Source of the DNA: Candidatus Cloacimonadota bacterium
Lineage (GTDB): Bacteria; Cloacimonadota; Cloacimonadia; Cloacimonadales; TCS61
Assembly (NCBI GenBank): GCA_021734245.1
Contig: JAIPJH010000001.1
Location: forward strand, 88,812 to 152,811
Direction: 5' to 3'
Length of the DNA stretch: 64,000 nt
The notes beneath the pieces are model-generated. The model saw only the letters and a program-made list of their open reading frames with translations. It was not told the origin of the DNA and searched no databases. Positions 45,486 to 54,007 of the stretch are shown here, piece by piece; the stretch's first letter is position 1, and each line of letters opens with the position of its first letter. The translations under genes were made by a program, and so were the position numbers.

Positions 45486-46172
45486 ATGCTTAATTTACAA
45501 ATTAAGTCTTTTCTAAAAAAACAGGGATTAGATTTTATCCATTTTGTAGATATCTCCAATCTTCCACAAAAACAGAATCAAGTTTTCTCTAATGCTCTTC
45601 TTCTGGGAATTGCACTTTCTCCTGAATTCATCAGGATGATCACAGAAATGCCGGATTATGTAGATTTAATGGTGCGAACTGGAAAAGTGAATTCCGATGA
45701 ATATGTGGAAAAAGAAGCTAAAGTTGATTACCTTGCCGATGAGCTAGCTACATTCTTGATCGAGCAAGGATATAATGCTTATTCACAATCTGAAAATAAT
45801 TTAGATAAAACCGGATTTTATAATACAAAAACCAAAACTTCACCTCTTCCCCATAAAACCATTGCCGGTTTGGCTGGTTTAGGTTGGATTGGAAAGCATA
45901 ATTTACTTGTAACTCCAAATTATGGTAGTGCAATTTGTATGTGTACCGTTCTTACCGATGCACCACTTGCTACAGTATCAAAGTCTCCACAGGAATCAAA
46001 ATGTGGAGATTGTAGTATTTGCATGGAAATTTGTACGCCGAAAGCAATTAAAGGTAATCATTGGAAGATCGATGGCAAAAGAGAAGATCTGGTCGATGTT
46101 TTTAAGTGTACTCAATGTTTGAAATGCCTGGTGTTTTGTCCCTGGACGCAGAAATATGCTTTTGGACAATAA
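45486..46172 (+). CDS. Small QueG-like protein with two 4Fe-4S clusters
   Basis: The C-terminus has C-x2-C-x2-C-x3-C sets (CGDCSICMEIC and CTQCLKCLVFC), typical of the double-cluster domain of epoxyqueuosine reductase. The middle segment AGLAGLGWIGKHNLLVTPNYG is also QueG-like. At 228 residues it is much shorter than QueG (about 310-380) and lacks its C-terminal HEAT repeats, so queuosine function is not assured. The ATG at 45486 has no Shine-Dalgarno. A nine-codon reading frame with TTGGAGA upstream starts at 45464 and ends at 45493, overlapping this start, and may allow reinitiation; alternatively TTG at 45477 is the start. Confidence 0.75.
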   Translation: MLNLQIKSFLKKQGLDFIHFVDISNLPQKQNQVFSNALLLGIALSPEFIRMITEMPDYVDLMVRTGKVNSDEYVEKEAKVDYLADELATFLIEQGYNAYSQSENNLDKTGFYNTKTKTSPLPHKTIAGLAGLGWIGKHNLLVTPNYGSAICMCTVLTDAPLATVSKSPQESKCGDCSICMEICTPKAIKGNHWKIDGKREDLVDVFKCTQCLKCLVFCPWTQKYAFGQ

Positions 46173-46202
46173 TTTTGGCAATTAGCATTTAAGCAGATGA
46201 AA

Positions 46203-47501
46203 CTATTTTATCAAAATCATTTTACTTGAAGCCGTAACTACTCCATCAACTTTCAATCGATACAAATAAACACCACTTGAAACGGGTTTGCTAGTTTGAT
46301 CAATTCCTTCCCAAACGACAGTATACTTATTAATTGTTCCTCGTCCTTCGACTGGCTCAGGATGATACAAGCTCGGAACTAATTCATTCACTTTCTGACC
46401 CTTTAGATTATAAACTTCAATATTTACATTCTTGGCGTCCTTAGTGATTAGGTTAAAAGTGATTTCAGTAGATGGATTGAAGGGATTGGGGTAATTTGAT
46501 AATTGGTAATAGGTCACTGGTAATTGGTAATTGGTGATTCCAGTCTCATCAGGCATCAATTTAATATCAGTAGCATAAAGAGCTACTTCATACTCATCTA
46601 TCAGGTTCTCATTAAAATCGAATTTCTTTACAGTAAAATTCTGTCCCCATTCTCCACCTAAAACGAATAGATTTTCATCATCCGCAGCTACCATTGTTCC
46701 ACCGGGAGTAAAGGGATTTGCATTGTTATAAATCACAGAAAAATCATCTGCATCATAAGCGAAAAGATTGTAACCAAAACCATCACTAACATAAACGATT
46801 TCGTTGGGAGTTTGAGCCAGATTATACGTTACACCACCGATTTCTATAACTTCTGAAATCTCTTCCAGAATCGGATCAAGAATGCAGATCTTGCCACCAA
46901 TATTTCCCCAATCTCCCCCGCAACTGATGTGGATTTGATCGTTGATCACTTCCAGGAATTGCGGATTGATTTCGGTTGGAATTGTATTTGTTACTGAGAA
47001 TGTTTGAAGATCGATTATCGAAAGGGTACAATTGGTATAATAGTTGGAATAATCGGTATTTCCTACATAAAGTTTCCCTCCAAAGATCGCCATTCCAGCT
47101 GGATTTCCACCAACTTCAACTTCATCGATAACTTCATCCAAACTCAGATCGATCTTATAAACTTTGTTACTTAATCCACCACTCACATAAGCAAAATCTT
47201 CATTCAAAAAAATGTCATACGGATTGGTGGAAAGTCCGATGAAAATTACCGTTTCCGTATTTCCAGTTTGCAGATTTATCTTCTGAATATTGTTATCACC
47301 GGAATTCACAACATAGGCAAATTCCTGCGTCAATGCAACACGATTCGGCATCGAACCAAGCACGCTGAAAGCATTATCAATCTCTCCTGTTTCAAAATCG
47401 ATCCTGGAAAGTGTTTCACTGCCGGAATTTACAACGAAACCGATTGTGCTCCATAGATTTATGGCAAATATTAACACTAAAATTGCTAAACTTTTTTTCA
47501 T
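46203..47501 (-). CDS. Secreted YncE-like beta-propeller protein with T9SS sorting domain
   Basis: A signal peptide (1-18) is followed by repeated blades of about 45 residues (for example FAYVVNSGDNNIQKINLQTG), typical of YncE-type seven-bladed propellers. The C-terminus is a FlgD-like sorting domain (NYPNPFNPSTEITF). Two low-complexity intrusions are visible: a NYQLPVTYYQLS linker made by an ATTACCAATT-type repeat, and YHPEPVEGRG, translated from a dispersed palindromic repeat within the sorting domain. The function is unknown; it is likely cell-surface or secreted. Confidence 0.85.
   Translation of the reverse strand: MKKSLAILVLIFAINLWSTIGFVVNSGSETLSRIDFETGEIDNAFSVLGSMPNRVALTQEFAYVVNSGDNNIQKINLQTGNTETVIFIGLSTNPYDIFLNEDFAYVSGGLSNKVYKIDLSLDEVIDEVEVGGNPAGMAIFGGKLYVGNTDYSNYYTNCTLSIIDLQTFSVTNTIPTEINPQFLEVINDQIHISCGGDWGNIGGKICILDPILEEISEVIEIGGVTYNLAQTPNEIVYVSDGFGYNLFAYDADDFSVIYNNANPFTPGGTMVAADDENLFVLGGEWGQNFTVKKFDFNENLIDEYEVALYATDIKLMPDETGITNYQLPVTYYQLSNYPNPFNPSTEITFNLITKDAKNVNIEVYNLKGQKVNELVPSLYHPEPVEGRGTINKYTVVWEGIDQTSKPVSSGVYLYRLKVDGVVTASSKMILIK
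46344..46365. repeat. PEPVEG-type dispersed repeat inserted in a coding region
   Basis: On the minus strand TCATCCTGAGCCAGTCGAAG is translated in frame as HPEPVEG. This sequence class is a widely dispersed short repeat in many bacterial genomes. It lies in the loop between the QKVNELV and YTVVWEG strands of the sorting domain, the same loop as the repeat at 21116-21137. Confidence 0.75.
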
Positions 47502-48062
47502 TAAATTTTCTCCGTGTTTTTACTCATCCTTGCTATTTCCTTCTCTTCAGCGTAAACTTGAAAAGAAGGAACATAAGAACAGCAAGGAGATATTGTTTTT
47601 CACCTTGTGCTCGATCAAGCGTGATCGAGATACAACTTCTTTCTGGTTCCTGAACTCCAACCCAATTTCTCGTTCCTAAACCTGCTTGCCAGTTCGTAGT
47701 CCCGATTTCTCGGGATGAAGACTGGTTTGGGAACGCAATTTCACACCGAAACTCCCTTTTCGAGATTTCTCTCGATCTGGCAGATCGAGCTGAACCGCTT
47801 CCCGCTACTAAACACTTTTAAACTGCTATATACGAATCTCGTCATCCTGACGTCTCTTATAGCTTTACTTTGGAAGGATCTCGTGCAATTCTTCCAGCTT
47901 TACTCCTCGATATTCGAAGAGATTCTTCAAGCCTGTACCGGCGAAGTCGTACGAAGCCGTAAGAACAACGTGCATGATACGTCAGGAAGACGACTTCTTA
48001 CCCTTTTTCTCAAAGTCACAAAGTCACAAAGCCTCACGTTCTCTCCTCTCTTTTCTCACTTC
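47502..48062. repeat. Repeat-rich intergenic region without genes
   Basis: The 561 bases contain several repeat families: palindrome CTCGATCA-AGCG-TGATCGAG (47610-47629); a 90-base hairpin element (47664-47753); a variant palindrome CTCGATCT-GGC-AGATCGAG (47771-47789); and the phrase CGTCATCCTGACGTCTCTTA near 47840-47859. All have relatives at 53833-54469. Open frames across it have repeat-derived composition and are not credited as genes. Confidence 0.75.
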
Positions 48063-50300
48063 TCACTTCTTATCAAATTCCCACTTCACACCCACATTCA
48101 CATCCCAGTTAAAGCCCGGTTGCGGAATGTAGCGATACACTTCATACATTTTATTCAAAATATTATTTGCTCGCGCTCCAACTGAAAACTGCAAACCAAT
48201 CATTTCAAAATTATAACTTAAGCTGGAATTCAGCAAATTATAAGCTGAAATAAATTGCTTATCAGATTGCTGATCCATTGTGTAGTTCTGCTTTCCAACA
48301 TATTTCCAGGAAAGTGAACCAAACAAATTTTCATATTCAATTTTCGCTTTCAGGTTTATTTTTTTTTCTGGAGTGTAAATCAATTTTTCATTGTAAAGAT
48401 CAGAATTCTCGGTTTTATTTCTGGCATCCACAAAACTGTAAATTCCATTGAACGTCACAAACTTGGAAAGCTTGTATTCAGCTTCGAAATTCCAGGTTGA
48501 AATTTCTACTTTTTCAATATTTTGCGGCTTCCATTTACTATTAAATTCCAAAAACCAGACGATCATATCTTCCAGCTTATCTTGGCGATATGTTATTTTA
48601 ATAAAATGCTTCTGCCAATCTATTTTTCCGAAAATCTGCCAGCTTAGAGATTTTTCTTTTTTCAGATCAGGATTACCGGCAGTTTGAGTATCACCTTTCC
48701 AATATAAGTTGAGAAAAGAAGGATAAGTAAAACCATTGGAAACACTTCCTCCCAAAATTATGTCAAAAAGCGTCTGATATGTGTATTCAGGAGCAATGTT
48801 CCAACTTGTAAATTCTTTGAACTGGTTGGACTGATCCCATCGGGCAGAACCAGTTAATTTCCAGATAGAAGGATAGATTTCTCTATCCAAATTTGTTTGA
48901 GCAAAAGCACCGTAATTTTGCAGAGTTTTCTGCGAGATTGAATTATCTGGTTGCAGTTTATCTTTGTAGTTGAATTGTTCATTTTTGTAATCTAATCCGT
49001 ATTCAAAAAAGAATCCTGGTTGTACATATTCAATGTAGATTTTTGCACTGTTTACAGCTTGCTTGGTTGTGCTTAAAGCTCTGTAAAGTGGAGTGTTGTA
49101 AAGCGAATCTAAGCGAGTATTATCGTACGTTGATTCTTCTTGTGAATAAAATAGATCAGCTTTTAAAAGATAATTTTTCATCGGCTTGGAAAGCTTTACA
49201 AAATTTCGCCAGATTTGTCCAGTCGTTCGACTATTTTTGAAATAATCTGGATTGATAATAGTACCGGGGAGCTTCTTGAAATAATCTTGGAAGATCAGTT
49301 TATAATCTACGTTTACAATTTTATTAATATTTAACACATTAAGATTGAGATCATAGATTTCTTTATCATTAAATTTTCTAGTTTCATACTTATCCGGTAC
49401 ATTCCATTCTTCCGGAATTTTATATTTAAAATCATTGCGTGAAAAACTTTTAGACAGGAAAAAACTAACGTTCCAATTTTTTACAGTTCGAACTAAATTA
49501 ACCGAATGTTTATCCAAACCAAATGAACCGAAAGTATGTTTATAGGAAGCTGAAGCTTTGCTGAACTCTTGTTTGGTGTTGATATTGATAACCAAACCCA
49601 TATTTCCGTTTCCGCTGTTTTTTCCGATTTCAATTTTATCGATGATTTCAACCGGAATGGAAGCAATATCAAAAGCTTCACCGCTTTTATTAAGAGGAAT
49701 TCCATCCAGCATCACCAATGTGTGCCGGGGATCAAATCCTGGTAGAGAAACTGATTGGGTTTCGCCTGTTAATGCAGTTCCATTAATCTGTAGATCAGCT
49801 CTTTCGGAAATAATATCAGCAGCATTTGAGTAATTACTTTTTTCATCAATTTCTAATGTTATCTTTTCAGCTGAAAGCAGCAATTCCGAATTAGTTAAAC
49901 TACCTGAAACTTTGTAGCCAGAAACTGAGATCGTCTCTATTGAAAGAGTAATCAAAGCAGGAAGATCAGCAGCGAAATATGTTTGATCTCGATAGCCGAT
50001 CAAATGAATTCTTATCCTATCTTTTTCATTAACATCCTTTAAAAAGAATTCACCGTTTTTATTGGAAATCACCATTTTTTCTGTATTAGAAAATACAGCA
50101 TTCTGCAGAGGTTCATTTTTTTCGTTAACTATTTTTCCTGAAATATCCAAAGCATTTAAGGGAATTATCAGCAGGAAAAGTACAACTATTATAAATTTGA
50201 ATCTTAATTTGTTTTTATGAAAAACCCCTCTCCGATTAAAGTCGCTTCTCCTCTTTTCAGCCAAGAAAGTTGGTAAAAAATTTTTATGCTTTTTTTTCAT
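48063..50300 (-). CDS. TonB-dependent outer-membrane receptor, probably for cobalamin (BtuB-like)
   Basis: After the signal peptide, a carboxypeptidase-like regulatory domain (about 50-115), a plug domain (about 150-255, with LPGFDPRHTLVMLDGIPLN) and a beta-barrel ending in an aromatic-rich strand (WDVNVGVKWEF) are visible. The ATG overlaps the btuD stop (TAATG), with AAGGAAG upstream, so this start is well supported. It gives an unusually long basic n-region of about 35 residues before the hydrophobic core (FIIVVLFLLIIPL). Residues about 14-28 are encoded by a dispersed CCCCTC repeat. Linkage to btuD and to the riboswitch-controlled btuFC points to vitamin B12 uptake; siderophore uptake is the alternative. 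Confidence 0.85.
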   Translation of the reverse strand: MKKKHKNFLPTFLAEKRRSDFNRRGVFHKNKLRFKFIIVVLFLLIIPLNALDISGKIVNEKNEPLQNAVFSNTEKMVISNKNGEFFLKDVNEKDRIRIHLIGYRDQTYFAADLPALITLSIETISVSGYKVSGSLTNSELLLSAEKITLEIDEKSNYSNAADIISERADLQINGTALTGETQSVSLPGFDPRHTLVMLDGIPLNKSGEAFDIASIPVEIIDKIEIGKNSGNGNMGLVININTKQEFSKASASYKHTFGSFGLDKHSVNLVRTVKNWNVSFFLSKSFSRNDFKYKIPEEWNVPDKYETRKFNDKEIYDLNLNVLNINKIVNVDYKLIFQDYFKKLPGTIINPDYFKNSRTTGQIWRNFVKLSKPMKNYLLKADLFYSQEESTYDNTRLDSLYNTPLYRALSTTKQAVNSAKIYIEYVQPGFFFEYGLDYKNEQFNYKDKLQPDNSISQKTLQNYGAFAQTNLDREIYPSIWKLTGSARWDQSNQFKEFTSWNIAPEYTYQTLFDIILGGSVSNGFTYPSFLNLYWKGDTQTAGNPDLKKEKSLSWQIFGKIDWQKHFIKITYRQDKLEDMIVWFLEFNSKWKPQNIEKVEISTWNFEAEYKLSKFVTFNGIYSFVDARNKTENSDLYNEKLIYTPEKKINLKAKIEYENLFGSLSWKYVGKQNYTMDQQSDKQFISAYNLLNSSLSYNFEMIGLQFSVGARANNILNKMYEVYRYIPQPGFNWDVNVGVKWEFDKK
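50218..50260. repeat. CCCCTC hairpin element within the receptor's signal-peptide n-region
   Basis: AAAAACCCCTCTCCGATTAA followed by GTCGCTTCTCCTCTTTT has the layout of the elements at 3046, 51222, 51483 and 56418: an AACCCCTC head, a short hairpin (CGA/TCG), and a CTCC segment. It is read in frame and adds about 15 residues between the initiator region and the hydrophobic core. Confidence 0.55.
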
Positions 50301-51079
50301 TATCTTCCTTTATAAATTAAATTCGGTTTGCCCGAAACAGGATTAGAAATAACTTCCAGATCGGCATCATAAACCTGCTTTAAAGTGCTTTGATTTATTA
50401 TGTTTTCCGATTTACCGTCAGCTATTATTTTACCTTGTTTCATCATAACAATCCTATCGCAGTATTCTGAAGAAAGATTGATGTTGTGTGAAACCAGAAT
50501 AATAAGTTTTCCTTCTTCCCGATTAATTTCGGAAAGAATTTGCATTATTTCCAATTGATGATTTATATCCAGATTTGCAAAAGCTTCATCCAGCAGCAAT
50601 ATTTCTGTCTGCTGAGCCAAAGCCCTTGCTATAAGAACGCGTCTTCGTTCTCCTCCACTAAGTTGGGAATATAGCTCATTCTTCATAGCAGATAAATCAA
50701 GTTTTTCAAGAATATCGCGAACAATATTTTTATCCTGCAAACTGTATTTCTGCCAGAATCCTAAGTAGGGAAAACGACCCATCAAAACTAATTCTTCCAC
50801 ACTGTAATCAAATTGCAACTGGTTATCTTGCGGGATCAAAGAGATTGATTTTGCTAATTCTTCAGATTTCCAGTTTGTTAATTTTTTTCCCTGAATTAAT
50901 ATCTCACCAAATTGGGGTTTCAGATAACCGATCAGGCTTTTTAAAAATGTTGATTTACCACCTCCGTTGGGTCCTAAAAGCGCGCAGAACTCTCCTGCAA
51001 AGAAGCTGATATTAAGATCTTCGATCACTCTTTTATTCTGGTAACCCAGAGTTAAATTATTTATATCTATTATTTTCAT
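50300..51079 (-). CDS. btuD: ABC transporter ATPase of the cobalamin/Fe3+-siderophore type (BtuD-like)
   Basis: Walker A is GPNGGGKST, the signature LSGGERRR and Walker B LLLDEAFANLD, with the H-loop in LVSHN. At 259 residues it has the length of BtuD/FecE proteins. Its stop overlaps the receptor ATG. The matching permease and binding protein (btuC, btuF) are 3.4 kb upstream in the direction of transcription, beyond the Isc cassette. I saw no B12 box directly before it, so it may depend on readthrough or its own promoter. Confidence 0.85.
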   Translation of the reverse strand: MKIIDINNLTLGYQNKRVIEDLNISFFAGEFCALLGPNGGGKSTFLKSLIGYLKPQFGEILIQGKKLTNWKSEELAKSISLIPQDNQLQFDYSVEELVLMGRFPYLGFWQKYSLQDKNIVRDILEKLDLSAMKNELYSQLSGGERRRVLIARALAQQTEILLLDEAFANLDINHQLEIMQILSEINREEGKLIILVSHNINLSSEYCDRIVMMKQGKIIADGKSENIINQSTLKQVYDADLEVISNPVSGKPNLIYKGR

Positions 51080-51221
51080 ATTACCTTCTTATGAATTAAT
51101 CTTATCGATAATATCGTTTTTCAGTTCTTAACTAATGCTATGCATTGAGTCAATTCCTGAATCAATCTGAAATCTTAAATCTTTGATCGTAAATCTGAAA
51201 TGATTTTTTCATTTCTTATAC

Positions 51222-51540
51222 AAAACCCCTCAACGGCTAAGCCGTATCTCTTCTTCAAAAAGTGAGCACTTTGGATTATTCAATTCTTCATTTCCTTTTT
51301 CTTCCCCTGTATATGTTGCTTTTGCTCTGCAAAACAGGACTTTACATCAGCCTTTTCTCAAGAGGAAATTTTCTGTTGCTCTTGCAACTTTGCTTTCTCA
51401 GAACAAAAGGGTTTTTTCTTTCAAAACCCTTATTCTTCCTTCGTCAGACAGCTTGTTTTAAATGATAAATTGGAATTTTGATAAAACCCCTCTGAGAAAC
51501 TTCGTTTCCCGTCTCCCCTTAACAAGGGAGAAATTTGGAA
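51222..51540. repeat. Two CCCCTC hairpin elements and an inverted copy of the 3071-3135 loop
   Basis: Element one (51222-51260) has AAAACCCCTC, a perfect hairpin ACGGCT-A-AGCCGT, then TCTCTTC. CCCCTGTATATGTTGC to CAGCCTTTTCTC (51304-51366) resembles the reverse complement of 3071-3135. Element two (51483-51538) has AAAACCCCTC, hairpin GAAAC-TTC-GTTTC, CTCCCCTT-AACA-AGGGAG and AAATTTGG. The 535-base gap 51080-51614 holds no gene. Confidence 0.7.
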
Positions 51541-51614
51541 TTTTTGAGTAATTAATCAAAAACTATTTGCCAATTCATACTAATTTTATATGTTATCTCT
51601 CAAGGAGATGAGAA

Positions 51615-52022
51615 ATGCATATTTCAACGAAAACCGAATATGCCGTAAGAGCACTTTCAGAGCTGGCTATTAGTTCTGGAAAAGACCCGGTTTCTATTTC
51701 TCATATTTGTGAAAATCAGAAACTTCCCCGCAAATATGTGGAACAACTTTTCCGAAAACTTAAAAAGAGTGAATTAGTTTCCAGCAAACATGGTGCGATG
51801 GGTGGCTATATTTTGAACAAACCGATTCGAGACATTTCTCTTCAAGATATTATGGAAGCGGTAGATGAGAGTTACGTGAAAACATTCTGTACTGAAGAAA
51901 ATCATAAACCTCACTGCATCGGTTGGCCATGCGGTTTTCATCAACTTTGGGATGAGATAAAGGAACATTTGGACAGCTATTTTGATTCGATCAAACTCGA
52001 TCAGATAATAGCGAAATTATAG
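51615..52022 (+). CDS. Rrf2-family transcription regulator (IscR-like)
   Basis: The N-terminal winged helix (about 1-65, STKTEYAVRALSELA) is typical of Rrf2. Three cysteines, C92, C101 and C106, lie where IscR holds its [2Fe-2S] cluster, with wider spacing (C-x8-C-x4-C). It probably senses Fe-S status and controls the downstream nifS-iscU genes, starting 8 bases after its stop. AAGGAGATGAGAA precedes the ATG. A weak promoter (TTGCCA near 51567, TATGTT near 51589) may drive the cassette. Confidence 0.88.
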   Translation: MHISTKTEYAVRALSELAISSGKDPVSISHICENQKLPRKYVEQLFRKLKKSELVSSKHGAMGGYILNKPIRDISLQDIMEAVDESYVKTFCTEENHKPHCIGWPCGFHQLWDEIKEHLDSYFDSIKLDQIIAKL

Positions 52023-52030
52023 GAGCAAAT

Positions 52031-53206
52031 GTGAAAAAATATTATTTTGATAACTGTAAAACTACCCAACCTGCACCAGAAGTCATTGATGCGATGCTGC
52101 CGTATTTGAAGGAAAAATTCATCTTTCCAGCAAATTTCGTTTTTGGAGGTAGCACTGCATCTCAAGAATTGGAAGATTTTAAGAAAACTATAGCAGACTC
52201 GATCGGAGCTAAATCTGAAGAAATACATTTTACAGCCAGTGGCACACTTGCCAATAATATTGCCATCAAAGGATTCTTGAGCGAAAATGCTAAAGACGGA
52301 ACTCATATCATTGTTTCTGTTATCGATTATCCTGATCTGCTTACTAACGCAGCTTTCTTCGAAAAAAGCGGTTTTGATGTTACATATCTGCAATCTAATT
52401 CGGAAGGAATGATCGATCTTGAGCAACTAAAAAATTCTATTCGTGAAGATACAATTATGATGATGACAACTTTTGTTAATCACACAGTAGGGTCCATTCA
52501 ACCGATCAAGAAAATCCGAGAAATCCTTAATTCAGCTGATCATAAAATTGCTCTTCACGTAGATGCAGGCCAGGCTTATGGCAAGATTCCTATCGATGTA
52601 AATGAACTTGGAATCGATCTGATGAGTATCAGCGGTCACAAAATTCATGGTCCGCAGGGAGTGGGAGCACTTTTTCAGCGAAAGGGAATCGTTCTTGGAC
52701 CGGTTGTTCACGGAATTAATCGCCTGGATAATCATCAAACCGGAGCTGTCAGCATGTCAAACATTGCTGGTTTTGCCAAAGCTGTAGAGATAAATTTTGC
52801 AAATTTTGAGAGCAATGTGAACAAGTTGCGAGAACTTTCCAACTATCTTATGAAAAAGATTGAAGATACAATTCCCCACACACTTTTAAACGGACCACGT
52901 GGTGATAATCGTGCACCTCACAATGTGAATATTTCTTTCGATTTCATTGAAGGAGAAGCAATTATGTTGATGATGGACATGGCTGGAATTTCCGTGGCAA
53001 CCGGAAGTGCTTGTGCTTCGCAGGGTTTAAAGGCAAATTACATTTTAATGGCTATGGGCAGAAATCATGAGCAATCGCACAGTTCAATGAAATTTACATT
53101 GAGCAGATATAATACGAAAGACGAAATTGATGAAACAGTGGAGAAACTAGCTGAGATCGTACAGGAACTCAGGCGTAGAAGTCCACTTTATAACGAGGAG
53201 AAATAA
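52031..53206 (+). CDS. iscS: Cysteine desulfurase (NifS/IscS family)
   Basis: A PLP enzyme that takes sulfur from cysteine for Fe-S cluster synthesis. The PLP lysine is K204 (SISGHKIHGPQG) and the persulfide Cys is C328 (ATGSACAS). HVDAGQAYGK supplies the PLP-contacting Asp and Gln. The Glu-His pair found near residue 104 in E. coli IscS is replaced by D99-Y100 (VIDYPDLL), so the usual His stacking on PLP is missing. It is coupled to iscU by a 1-base overlap. Confidence 0.9.
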   Translation: MKKYYFDNCKTTQPAPEVIDAMLPYLKEKFIFPANFVFGGSTASQELEDFKKTIADSIGAKSEEIHFTASGTLANNIAIKGFLSENAKDGTHIIVSVIDYPDLLTNAAFFEKSGFDVTYLQSNSEGMIDLEQLKNSIREDTIMMMTTFVNHTVGSIQPIKKIREILNSADHKIALHVDAGQAYGKIPIDVNELGIDLMSISGHKIHGPQGVGALFQRKGIVLGPVVHGINRLDNHQTGAVSMSNIAGFAKAVEINFANFESNVNKLRELSNYLMKKIEDTIPHTLLNGPRGDNRAPHNVNISFDFIEGEAIMLMMDMAGISVATGSACASQGLKANYILMAMGRNHEQSHSSMKFTLSRYNTKDEIDETVEKLAEIVQELRRRSPLYNEEK

Positions 53207-53826
53207 TGCAATATTCCCAGAAAGTTTTAGATCATTTTATGAAGCCGCACAACATTGGAAAAATTGAAAACCCAGATGCAGAAGCAACAGAAGGCAGTCC
53301 AGCTTGTGGAGACCAGGTTTCTATTCAGTTAAAGGTAAATCCTGAAACACAGATTATTGAAGATATAAAATTTCAATCTTACGGCTGTGCTTCCAACATT
53401 GCTACGGGTTCGATAATCACGGACATGGCAAAAGGAAGGACTCTGGCTGAAGCTAAAGAGATCACCTGGAAAGAAGCTGCTGATGAATTGGATGGCTTGC
53501 CACCAGTTAAAATGCATTGTTCAGTTTTAGCTGTAGATACACTTCGCAAAGCCATCAAAGATTACGAAGTGAAACATAAACTTTCAGAAGCTGACAAGTT
53601 CAACAAAGATACCATCGTGGAAGAGCTCAAGAAGGTCATCTATCCAAAAGTAGGAGAAGATATTGTCAGCCTGAAGATGGTGAAATACGCCGGATTTGAA
53701 GATGGTGTAGCTATTATCGATCTGGAAATTCCCAAGTTCGATAAATATCGAGATAACGTTGCAGAAGAAATTCAGGAACATCTGGAGAAATTTAAAGAAA
53801 TTAAAGATATCAAAATAACGATGTAG
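53206..53826 (+). CDS. iscU: IscU/NifU scaffold fused to a MIP18 (DUF59) domain
   Basis: Residues 1-125 are an IscU scaffold with cluster ligands C34, D36 (ACGD), C61 and C105. Residues about 135-206 resemble the MIP18/DUF59 domain of SufT and PaaD-type proteins (IVEELKKVIYPKVGEDIVSL), which aids Fe-S maturation. Such a fusion is uncommon. The Mrp homologue at 63193 lacks DUF59 in the visible part, so the domain may be supplied from here. The TAG is followed 6 bases later by the tandem palindromic repeat array. Confidence 0.87.
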   Translation: MQYSQKVLDHFMKPHNIGKIENPDAEATEGSPACGDQVSIQLKVNPETQIIEDIKFQSYGCASNIATGSIITDMAKGRTLAEAKEITWKEAADELDGLPPVKMHCSVLAVDTLRKAIKDYEVKHKLSEADKFNKDTIVEELKKVIYPKVGEDIVSLKMVKYAGFEDGVAIIDLEIPKFDKYRDNVAEEIQEHLEKFKEIKDIKITM

Positions 53827-53832
53827 TTCTTT

Positions 53833-53998
53833 CTCGATCAGGAGTGATCGAGATACACGTTTTCTTTTCTCGATCAGGAGTGATCGTGATACACGTTTTC
53901 TTTTCTCGATCAGAAGTGATCGAGATATACGTTTTCTTTTCTCGATCAGGAGTGATCGAGATACACGTTTTCTTTTCTCGATCAGGAGTGATCGAGAT
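53833..53998. repeat. Tandem array of 36-base units containing a perfect palindrome
   Basis: Four full units start at 53833, 53869, 53905 and 53941, and a fifth partial unit at 53977. Each has CTCGATCAGGAGTGATCGAG (8-base arms) followed by ATACACGTTTTCTTTT. Both repeat and spacer are conserved, so this is not a CRISPR array. The period of 36 keeps long frames open on both strands. Confidence 0.9.
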
Positions 53999-54007
53999 AT
54001 ATTTTTT

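Noticed and set aside
45477..46172. Assignment of the small 4Fe-4S protein as queG
   Set aside because: It matches only the double-cluster part, is about 100 or more residues too short, and lacks the C-terminal repeats, so only QueG-like is claimed.
47715..48185. 156-codon open frame on the plus strand
   Set aside because: It runs through dispersed repeats and then overlaps the 3' end of the TonB receptor gene in antisense; composition is repeat-driven.
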